From DYMC01 sp035406705 (lineage in GTDB: Bacteria; Verrucomicrobiota; Lentisphaeria; Victivallales; GWF2-50-93): a stretch of 64,000 bases of DNA. The notes beneath the pieces are model-generated. The model ran no database searches and was not told the origin of the DNA. It saw only the letters and a list, made by a program, of their open reading frames with translations. Location of the stretch: assembly GCA_964426675.1 (NCBI GenBank), contig CAYRRM010000012.1:1-64000 (forward strand). Reading direction: 5' to 3'. This document shows positions 53,003 through 61,400 of the stretch, piece by piece (positions within the stretch are counted from its first letter, which is position 1; each line of letters starts with the position of its first letter). The position numbers and the translations under genes were made by a program.

Positions 53003-53728
53003 TCAGGAAATTTTCCCAAAACTGATATCGAGTTGGTCTTTGTTTTTTATATCTATAATTTTCCCGTCTTCAAGGTAAACGACTCTGTCTGAAGCTGCAA
53101 GCATTTTGTGGTCGTGAGTAGCGCTTATGACGGTTACTCCTAATTTATCTTTTAGTGATTTGAGAGTATTTATAAGGTCTTCTCCAGTTTTAAGGTCCAA
53201 ATTGCCCGTTGGTTCATCGGCGAGAAGAATGGATGGAGTGTTAGCTAGTGCTCTTGCGACCGCGACGCGTTGTTGTTGTCCGCCGGATAGTTGTCCTGGT
53301 AAATGGTCAAATCTTGAGTCAAGTCCGATTTGTGAAAGTATTTCTTCTGCGCGTTTTCTTGCTTCGTTATCAGGGATACCGCTGAATGTCATTGGTAACA
53401 TTACATTTTCAACAGCAGTCATTACTGGTATCAGGTTAAAAGTTTGAAAAATGTATCCTATTTTTTTGCATCTTACATAGGCGAGTTGTTTTTGATTCAT
53501 TTTATCAAGGCGCATACCATCAATAAGAACTTCGCCTTCGCTTGGCATATCGAGCCCTCCAATCATATTAAATAGAGTTGATTTTCCGCTGCCTGAAGGT
53601 CCCATTATAGAGATGTATTCTCCTTTTTTTATTTCGAGGGAAACACCAGCTAAAGCCCATACAGTTTCTTCTTTGAGATTATAGGATTTTTTTACATTTT
53701 TTATGGAGATTATAATATCATTTGACAT
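53003..53728 (-). CDS. LolD-type ABC ATPase, last gene of the large operon
   Basis: The 241-residue ATPase has GPSGSGKSTLFNMIGGLD, FQTFNLIPVMTA, LSGGQQQRVAVARALA and SILLADEPTGNLDLKTG. It overlaps the preceding ATPase gene by 11 bases, with AAGGA before its ATG. A 75-bp stretch around Walker A is almost identical in DNA to that neighbour. It probably forms a heterodimer or alternates with it on the FtsX permeases of the same operon. Confidence 0.92.
   Translation of the reverse strand: MSNDIIISIKNVKKSYNLKEETVWALAGVSLEIKKGEYISIMGPSGSGKSTLFNMIGGLDMPSEGEVLIDGMRLDKMNQKQLAYVRCKKIGYIFQTFNLIPVMTAVENVMLPMTFSGIPDNEARKRAEEILSQIGLDSRFDHLPGQLSGGQQQRVAVARALANTPSILLADEPTGNLDLKTGEDLINTLKSLKDKLGVTVISATHDHKMLAASDRVVYLEDGKIIDIKNKDQLDISFGKIS
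53549..53623. repeat. Near-identical segment in paired ATPase genes, copy 1
   Basis: Seventy-five bases match 54270-54344 with only three differences, covering the Walker A region. The surrounding sequence of the two genes differs much more, so local gene conversion is likely. Confidence 0.75.
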
Positions 53729-54482
53729 TTAATTTTCCTTCTTTTATGTCAAGTTCATAACGTTTTTGGAATTTTTCAATTTTCCCATCTCTTACCCATG
53801 CGATTCTATCTGATATATCAAGCATTTTATAGTCGTGAGTGGCTGTAATTATTGTAACTTTTTGAGTTAGATTAATTTCCTTTAAGAGTTCAATTATTTG
53901 AAGACCTGTTTTTTTATCGAGATTTGCTGTTGGTTCATCTGCAAGTACTATTGAAGGATCATTTGCGAGTGCCCTTGCGATAGCAACACGTTGTTGCTGC
54001 CCTCCGGACATTTCTAACGGTTTATGTAATATTCTTTCACCTAATCCTACTCTTTTTAATAGTTCTGCTGCTTTGTCTTGAGCATCTGATTGTTGGATTC
54101 CTGCAAATGTCATTGGAAGCATTACATTGTCAAGGGCGGTTGCAACTGTAATTAAATTATATGTTTGGAATATATATCCTACTTTGTGACATCTGAGCCA
54201 TGCTAATTCGATTGGATTTAGAGCAGCTATATCTACTTCATCGATATAAATTCTGCCTTCATTAGGTTTATCGAGCCCTCCAATCATGTTAAATAGAGTT
54301 GATTTTCCGCTGCCTGAAGGTCCCATTATAGAGATATATTCGCCACGTTTTACAGAAAAATTTACTCCGTTCAAAGCATAAACGGGGTGAGACCCCATCA
54401 TATAAATTTTTTTTACGTTAATAGCTCTTACTACATAAGCGGATAGCAATTCATCATATTTTGTATTTTGATTATTATTCAT
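53718..54482 (-). CDS. LolD-type ABC ATPase, paralogue
   Basis: The 254-residue ATPase has GPSGSGKSTLFNMIGGLD, FQTYNLITVATA, MSGGQQQRVAIARALA and SIVLADEPTANLDKKTG. An N-terminal extension of about 16 residues precedes the ATPase fold. It starts six bases after the minimal FtsX permease gene. Two ATPases for the permeases of one operon suggest a heterodimer, or two ATPase-permease pairs. Confidence 0.92.
   Translation of the reverse strand: MNNNQNTKYDELLSAYVVRAINVKKIYMMGSHPVYALNGVNFSVKRGEYISIMGPSGSGKSTLFNMIGGLDKPNEGRIYIDEVDIAALNPIELAWLRCHKVGYIFQTYNLITVATALDNVMLPMTFAGIQQSDAQDKAAELLKRVGLGERILHKPLEMSGGQQQRVAIARALANDPSIVLADEPTANLDKKTGLQIIELLKEINLTQKVTIITATHDYKMLDISDRIAWVRDGKIEKFQKRYELDIKEGKLNVK
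54270..54344. repeat. Near-identical segment in paired ATPase genes, copy 2
   Basis: Partner of 53549-53623 in direct orientation, 721 bp apart. Confidence 0.75.
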
Positions 54483-54488
54483 ATTTTT

Positions 54489-55163
54489 TTATAATTCTGC
54501 TCTGAGAGCAACTACTGGTTTCATTTTAGATGCCTGATAAGCTGGGTATAATGCGCCAAGTATAGTTATCGTTATTCCTATTACAGAAGACAGGATGAAT
54601 ACAGATATAATCACAGAATTATTAGAGAGATTAAAAACTTCCTTTCCATATGTAAAACTTCCTTCAATAAATGCAAGAATTATTCCTATTAATCCTCCTG
54701 AAATAGAGCCTACTGTACCTATAAAAGCACTTTCAATCAGAAATAATTTTAGAACGAAACTATCCAGAGCGCCAAGACATTTCATTGTCCCAATTTCTCT
54801 AAATCTTTCTGATACGCTCATAAGCATTGCATTTACAATACCAACGAAACTGATGAGCACAGCAAGTGTGAGGAGCCAATATGTTTGAATATTCTGATTT
54901 TGAATATTATCTGGATCGTAATTGCCTGTTCTGATTAATTTTTCAATTAATTCCTTTGAGGCATGGGTTTCAAGATTTCTTTGTAAGGAATTTGATGTTA
55001 GAATATATGACAAGAAGGCAATTGCAAGATTTATACACGCGATAAGAATGAGGGAACGCCAGAGTCTGATTTTTATACCTTTTAATGCGATTTTAGCAGT
55101 TTTTGAGAATGAAAGTGATTCCACCTCAGAAGCTAAATTTTGATTATTGTTGATGTTAATCAT
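54489..55163 (-). CDS. Minimal FtsX-like permease
   Basis: The 224-residue protein has an N-terminal helix (WRSLILIACINLAIAFLSYIL) and the FtsX core: FVGIVNAMLMSVSERFREIGTMKCLGALDSFVLKLFLIESAFIGTVGSISGG, ending LYPAYQASKMKPVVALRAEL. The periplasmic domain between helices 1 and 2 is only about 40 residues, against over 200 in MacB. It is thus little more than the four-helix mechanical core. It lies between the PqqD-like and ATPase genes, eight bases after the former. Confidence 0.87.
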   Translation of the reverse strand: MININNNQNLASEVESLSFSKTAKIALKGIKIRLWRSLILIACINLAIAFLSYILTSNSLQRNLETHASKELIEKLIRTGNYDPDNIQNQNIQTYWLLTLAVLISFVGIVNAMLMSVSERFREIGTMKCLGALDSFVLKLFLIESAFIGTVGSISGGLIGIILAFIEGSFTYGKEVFNLSNNSVIISVFILSSVIGITITILGALYPAYQASKMKPVVALRAEL

Positions 55164-55171
55164 TTTTCTAT

Positions 55172-55573
55172 TTAATATTTATTTTCTTTTTTAGGATTAT
55201 TTATTTTTGTTGAATGGTTAATTTGAATTATGATTATATTTTTCTCTATGAGAGTTTTTAAGAATTTTGTTACTGCTAATTCTGCTTCGGCTTTATTTAC
55301 TTTATATTTTTCAGAAAATTCAGTTATTATATTCTGGACGGAATTTTTACCATCACAGAGTTGATATATTTCAGTTCCGATAGTATCTAACGCGAATGTT
55401 TTCTGACATTTTTTTTCAGAACCAAGTAATTGTTGCCACTTGGGCCTTTCAAATTCGAAAGTTAGATATAATTTTTTTTCTTTGAATTCAGATTTTAGAA
55501 TAGGCGTTTTTATTGGGATACTTCTTAAGGCTTCCTCTCTATTGATAATTTCATTTGGTAATGTTTTACTCAT
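55172..55573 (-). CDS. PqqD-like (RRE-fold) protein
   Basis: The 133-residue protein has an N-terminal part (KTPILKSEFKEKKLYLTFEFERPKW) and a C-terminal PqqD-type winged-helix domain: FALDTIGTEIYQLCDGKNSVQNIITEFSEKYKVNKAEAELAVTKFLKTLIEKNII. The pattern LDxxGxxIWxxxDGxxTVxEI is characteristic of PqqD and RiPP recognition elements, which bind leader peptides. No radical SAM enzyme or precursor peptide gene is visible nearby. The ATG overlaps the upstream stop (ATGA). Confidence 0.82.
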   Translation of the reverse strand: MSKTLPNEIINREEALRSIPIKTPILKSEFKEKKLYLTFEFERPKWQQLLGSEKKCQKTFALDTIGTEIYQLCDGKNSVQNIITEFSEKYKVNKAEAELAVTKFLKTLIEKNIIIIQINHSTKINNPKKENKY

Positions 55574-56493
55574 AGGTTTGTTCTAATTTCCTTGATTGAT
55601 TGTACAAGATAATTATATGAAAAACCCTCTTTAAAAAAGTTTTTTTCTGCTGAAAATTCTGAAATTATTACTTTATCACTTTTTTCATCATGGGCAGATA
55701 TTAGTTCGGAAAAGCGTGATTTAAAATGTTGTAGAGGCACAGGAAGTTTTTTAATAGTTTTTAATTTTATTCCTGCGATTTTGTTTTGTATATCCTGGAA
55801 ATTTTCCTCTGAAACTTTGAATATTTTGCGTTTTTCTTCAAAAGGGCGATTGTTTTGCCAATCTGCAAGAGATTTTCTTGTAAGTGCAAGTTTAGCAGGA
55901 TAAATTTGACGCAGAGTGAGGATCTGAGAATTTTCTCCTGCGAATTCAAGGGATATGTCGCCACAAGCAAGATATTTTCTGTTCAGTATGAATTTTTTCG
56001 GAGAGACAAAAGAGGCGCTTCCTATTCTCCATATCCAGTCTTCATTTTCAGAGAATAATTTTGTATTTGGTATTAGTTCATTTGATATTAGATTTTGAAT
56101 GGGAGAAGAACATAGGTTAGATGAAATAATTTCGACGATAGTTTTATTGTCATTTCCGACTCCGATCCAGATATTCAGGTATTCCCTCTCATTTAGATAA
56201 TGTTTCAATTTCCATGCAGAAGATAGAAAGCTTTCTGGTAGAGGAGGGGATTTGTCTGGTTTATTGATTTTAAATTTTTGTAGAATCCAACTTTGAGCAT
56301 CAGGAGATTTTTTCTTTGAGCGATACCATTTCAGATGTATTATTGGGGAATTGTCGTATCCGATGAATATAGAACCTTCATTGATATCTCCTTCAATCTG
56401 AAGTAATTGCCATTCTGGAATAACAGGAAAAGAAATCCCCTGCCATGAGATTCGTTCAAATAATTTTTGTTCTTTATTGAATATCTCTTTCAT
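55570..56493 (-). CDS. Unknown protein with two similar segments
   Basis: The 307-residue protein has no signal peptide or membrane helix. Two segments look alike: RISWQGISFPVIPEWQLLQIEGD (about 14-36), then a W-containing strand, and WRIGSASFVSPKKFILNR (about 154-171), then CGDISLEFAGENSQILTLRQIYP. Both read as small beta-rich domains, so an internal duplication is likely. I do not recognise the family. It is coupled by ATGA overlaps at both ends within the operon. Confidence 0.7.
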   Translation of the reverse strand: MKEIFNKEQKLFERISWQGISFPVIPEWQLLQIEGDINEGSIFIGYDNSPIIHLKWYRSKKKSPDAQSWILQKFKINKPDKSPPLPESFLSSAWKLKHYLNEREYLNIWIGVGNDNKTIVEIISSNLCSSPIQNLISNELIPNTKLFSENEDWIWRIGSASFVSPKKFILNRKYLACGDISLEFAGENSQILTLRQIYPAKLALTRKSLADWQNNRPFEEKRKIFKVSEENFQDIQNKIAGIKLKTIKKLPVPLQHFKSRFSELISAHDEKSDKVIISEFSAEKNFFKEGFSYNYLVQSIKEIRTNL

Positions 56494-58484
56494 ATTGGTA
56501 AAATATTTGCACTTTTTGTCATAAATACAAATCCAAGTGCAAGCATGGTAATAAGTCCGACACCCGCACCGAAACCAGCAGCAAAGACTATTCTATATTG
56601 AGGCCAATTATCCTTATAGATTTTTCTGAATACAAATCTTCCAAGGAATGCACCTATTATTGCTGGAATGACCGCATGTGGGAGAGTTTGATCGAGCCCT
56701 CTAATTATTCCATAAAGGAGAAAAATTGGCAGATTAAAATGAGCGAGGATTGCATATAGAATCATAGCAAGGCTAAAACCCGCTCCAATATAATCGAATC
56801 TAAATGATTCTTTAAATGGATTTAATGTTTCTCCTGGTAGGGTAGCAGACCACACAAGCCCCTGATTATAAGCATTTAATTCCCAGAATTCATTTGCATA
56901 TGGAAAAAGTTGGCTCGGGACAGGGCCTATGGACCAAATGAATTGAGCAAATAGCAATATCCCTATAATTTGTATTGGGAATATCAATGCTTCTGATTTT
57001 ATTAGTGACGAAAATTTTGTCCCGGTAAGTTCCATTTGTCGGAACTGAACTACCTGATTTGCGTAGTTATGTAGCGGGATTGGGGCAAACCATATTGCAG
57101 CTCCTTTATAGCCTGATAGTATGAATGTCGATTCCCTAACAAATGGAATGCTGAATTGTTGCCCAACAATTCCTTCCATTCTTGCAGAAATGTAGGACAT
57201 AAATGGTGTCCAGATGAAACCATAAAGGAGTAAAATCCAGAGAGGGAATGGAGCCAATAGTATTGGACCTGAGCAATGGTTTACCAGATAATATGCTATG
57301 ATTATATATGCTGATGTTGAAAGGAGGTATATTGCGATACCAATCCAGAGAGGAAAATCACCTCTATTCTTCGGAGTTTCCCATAATTTTTGCCAATTTA
57401 TTTTAGGTCTTCCGATTTCATCCATTTCCTTTTTTTTCTTTTTAAAGTTGGAATACATATGAATTAATCCTATTACAGCAACGGCAAACATTAAGCCAAG
57501 ATTAAAACTGAAATAGAAATCAAAGACATTTGATCTTATTGTTTCAATTCCACTAAGTCCTTCTTCCCAACCAGTTAAAATGGACATTTTATATAATAAT
57601 GGATTAAATATAATAGTGAATATGAGACCAAAAAGTGTTCCCATTACAGCCCAGAAAGGCATTACCATTCCAGTAATTAACATACCAAGATCGAAGGAAA
57701 TCATGAAGGGCATTGTTGGTAGGACTTTTTGGGTGTATGAAGTTAAATCAGTAAATGGTATGGGAATTATTCTTATAGGTTCTGTAAATATAGCCCCTGT
57801 TATTGATGGAATTGCAATATAAAGGAAACCAAATGCAATACCAAGTGCAGCGCCAAGGGTAAAAATTTTATATCTCCACGTTTCTCTGTCATTTGATGAA
57901 TCTGCAAGAGCTGTCATTCCAGACGCACCGACTGGAGCCATTGGAAAAGGCAATTCCTCTACGTCGGCAGTAAGCCTGAACATTACGTAACCAAGACCAA
58001 AATGATCGATTCGCTGTATGAATAGAGTTAATGCAGTAAGCAATATCGGCCAGAGCCATTGTATCATGAAGAAGTTTCTTTGTTTTAGAACATTAGGGTC
58101 ATTCGGGGCATACCAATTTGGAATGTATTCTATAATACCCATTTTTCTAAGTTCTTCACTTTGGACTATAAATTGCCTCCACAGGAAATCCTGTCCTCCT
58201 GCAGCCATTGCTGCTCCAACCATATAGAATAGAACGAAAATCTCAGGACGTTTTAATCTTTTAAACGCCCTTCTTGCTATTTCTACATATAACAAGACGG
58301 TTACCCATTGAGCTGCAGCACCCATGTGCAGTCCTGCAACTAAATTCATATAAACAGAAGCAGGAGCCATAACGAAACCGACGAATAGAGCCATTATAAC
58401 AGTGCCCCAGTTAAATCCGTCTTCGAATTTTTCTGGTCTTTTCATTAAGTTTCTGAATTCTGAAAATTCTTTATCTTCACGCAT
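56490..58484 (-). CDS. Large polytopic membrane protein (DUF6785-like)
   Basis: The 664-residue protein has about 12-14 membrane helices, with VGFVMAPASVYMNLVAGLHMGAAAQWVTVLL near the start, ADVEELPFPMAPVGASGMTALAD near residue 180, and FRFDYIGAGFSLAMILYAILAHFNLPIFLLYG toward the end. The pattern, with EELPFPMAPVGA, recalls OPT-type oligopeptide transporters and the DUF6785 proteins of PVC bacteria. The ATG at 58484 overlaps the preceding stop by eight bases; an in-frame ATG at 58520 is possible. The cargo is unknown. Confidence 0.78.
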   Translation of the reverse strand: MREDKEFSEFRNLMKRPEKFEDGFNWGTVIMALFVGFVMAPASVYMNLVAGLHMGAAAQWVTVLLYVEIARRAFKRLKRPEIFVLFYMVGAAMAAGGQDFLWRQFIVQSEELRKMGIIEYIPNWYAPNDPNVLKQRNFFMIQWLWPILLTALTLFIQRIDHFGLGYVMFRLTADVEELPFPMAPVGASGMTALADSSNDRETWRYKIFTLGAALGIAFGFLYIAIPSITGAIFTEPIRIIPIPFTDLTSYTQKVLPTMPFMISFDLGMLITGMVMPFWAVMGTLFGLIFTIIFNPLLYKMSILTGWEEGLSGIETIRSNVFDFYFSFNLGLMFAVAVIGLIHMYSNFKKKKKEMDEIGRPKINWQKLWETPKNRGDFPLWIGIAIYLLSTSAYIIIAYYLVNHCSGPILLAPFPLWILLLYGFIWTPFMSYISARMEGIVGQQFSIPFVRESTFILSGYKGAAIWFAPIPLHNYANQVVQFRQMELTGTKFSSLIKSEALIFPIQIIGILLFAQFIWSIGPVPSQLFPYANEFWELNAYNQGLVWSATLPGETLNPFKESFRFDYIGAGFSLAMILYAILAHFNLPIFLLYGIIRGLDQTLPHAVIPAIIGAFLGRFVFRKIYKDNWPQYRIVFAAGFGAGVGLITMLALGFVFMTKSANILPI

Positions 58485-61400
58485 GGTTGAGAATCTTTTC
58501 TCCTTTTTCAATATATTCAATTATTTTTTCTGTCGGTATATTTCTCCAGCCGAGGAGTTGTTTCCTGATATCATTGAGGAAAATTCTATTAAGTCTCCAC
58601 CAGGTTCTTTCTTGTCCAGATTGTCTTGTTATCTTAATTTTTATTGAACATATTTCATCTTCTTCGGGTAATATAAGAATTTTAATTTCTTGTCTTATAC
58701 CGAGGTCATATGGAGCAAGCCATATTGTTGCGCTTACAGAAACGATGGACTTGTCTTCCTCTCTGTTAAGAATCATTTTGTCGGATGTAAAATTTCCTAT
58801 GGCACCGTCTTTATGTATATCCAAATATTCATATATAAAGAGAGCAAGAGCTTTAGCTGTTTTTTTTGTTGTTGTAAATGGTAATAGATCTGTTATTTCA
58901 TCATTGACTGGTTTTGGTACTTTCCAATTAGCCTCTTTTGAAGGCGTTGCAATTTTTGCTGCCATTATAGCGGGTACGATTGCAGATAAGATAACAATGA
59001 AAATGACCAGTCCCATTGTCATAATAACATTAGTTCCTGAATAATTAAGCGTAACTGCCCCCATTAACTGCATGGAATTCAGGAATTTTGCGAGCCCCTG
59101 TCCTACGATATAGCCAAATACGGCTCCCATCATCCCATAAGTTAGTGCTTCGGCAAGAAAGAGAATTCCTACATGATGAGGGGCAAGTCCAATGCTAGTA
59201 TAGATATGAATTTCACCTTTGCGTTCAGCTACTGAATTTAGAATGGTATTGAATATTATGAGAGAAGCTATTAATATTGGAATGAATATCTTTGTCGGAA
59301 CTTTAGGTATTAATGGTGTGGAAACTATTGCTCTTATATTTTTTCCGTCATTGTAATACACAGGATATACGATAATCTGCATAATTTTTTCAGCGCATTT
59401 ACGAGCTTCTTCAGGTGGGATGGCAACGGCTATACCTCTTAGTTGAGCATTCATCTTTTTTGAGAATGACGCTGGTAATATGATTATATCATCTGAAGAG
59501 CAAAAATTCATTTTTTGATCTTTTTCGAGGTCTCCTGTTGTAGAGATTTGTCCTTCAAGCGCTTCTTGTGACATAGCCCAATTATCTGTTTCAATGCTAT
59601 AGTCGAGGGGTAGTAAGCTTTGCCCATCGAGTTTTTTTAATTTAGTATCCAGGACTTTTGAATCATAGATATCGAGAATTTTGAAGTCAAAACCTGCTAC
59701 AGAGATGATATCTCCTACTTTTAGTTCGAGGGCTTCAGCGTTTTTCTTTGAAATATAACAACCGTTAGTTTTTTCAAAAGATTCCCATTGTTCAAGGAAG
59801 TTTTGTGGATTTAAAATGAAACGTTCCTCTTTTGAGAGAAAAAGAGCAGCTTTTAAAGATATGGCTCTTGAATTTTGCGAATTTCGCACGATTAATCTCC
59901 ATGAAGGATTCGTAGAAGTCAGCCAATATCTACCAGAAACCGGGTATTTATTTTCAAGAAAAAGTTTGATATTATCTTCTGTTTCCTTTGCCATTTGTCT
60001 GAGGGCTGGATGTTGTATGTATATCCCGGTTGTGAAATCAGAAGGGTTAAGGGAAAGATTATAAATCTTTTTATCATTGTAGGTTGAAGAAGAGGTAAAA
60101 CAAAGAAGGGCAAATGTTATTATTACGATGCTTGTGGCTGTAAGTAAGGTTCTCAAAAGTCGCTTCCTCATATTTGCAATTCCGAGCCATATTGCGCTCC
60201 ATATTACGGCAGATTTTGAACTTTCAGCCCTGAGACTCTCTACATTGCTTCCTTTCCTGAACTCGTCTAGAGTGTATTTAAATTTATTCATAACAATTAT
60301 TATTACAGTCATACTCAACAATAATATAAGGAAGGCTATTAATATAATAAGGGGTTGACTACTGATTTTGAAACCGGGATGGAAGCTCCATAAAATTGCT
60401 AACATAATTGCGAAAATCGCAATACTAAATATTATTTGTTGTTCTATTTTTACTCTGGCAAATAATAATCTTTCCATTGAAATGGAAAAAGGGACAAGTA
60501 GTATTAATAAAAAGATTACTCCACGAGTTACATCATCTGATTGAGATTGTATAGCATGATATGCTCTGAGTTCATTAGCGAGAGCCTCTCTTGAAAAATT
60601 AATGGTTTCAGTTCCGTTATCAGATTCATATGATTTTTTGGCGTGTTCTATTAATTTTGCGCTATGTTCATGAATTTGTTTGATTACTGGAAATGAAATT
60701 CCTGCATTTTCGAGTCGTCTTAATCTCCATGAATCTATAAGAAACATATCTGAGGCTGATTGCAATTCAGGTAATGCTGGAATTTGTGTGGTTGCGGGGA
60801 AACCATCTTTTATGCAATCTATAAGGGATGAATTTTCCTCTTCGATTTTTTCTGATACATTCATTAGAATCATTCTGTTTTTCTGAAGACCAGAACTTAT
60901 AATTAGTTGCCATGCTGATTCTGGTGGGAGGAGTCCAAAACTTTGCCCTCTGAATATACTGAAGTGGGCCCTTTTGTGGGGGCCTCCTCTAACAGGGTCA
61001 ATAAAAGAATAGTTTGAGAGCAAAGTTTGATAACGTGGATCAAAAAACTGAGGACCATTTAATTCTATACAATCAAAAGCAAGGCGTCGTATAGGATTAA
61101 GAGGGGGGCTAGAACGAAGTGAAATTACTGAAGCCATATTTCCTGAGAGAATACTTGTAGAATCTGAAAGTCCCTGAATTATCTGTCCCAATTCATTGAG
61201 TTTGAAGGCCTGAACCTTGCGTCTGTCATCAACCCACCATAGATGAGGTGAAGGACAGGGGTAGAACCTGAATGAACCATCAATTTGAGTTCTGACAAAT
61301 TCGTGTCCACGAAACCCTCTAACATTATTAAGACTTGCCCAATTGTTATTGGAAGAGAGAACGGTAAGAAAGTCCGGCATTGGTGTTCTTGCTATTGTTT

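Noticed and set aside
55172..55573. RiPP biosynthetic cluster
   Set aside because: Only a PqqD-like protein is present; no modification enzyme or precursor peptide is visible in the surrounding 10 kb.
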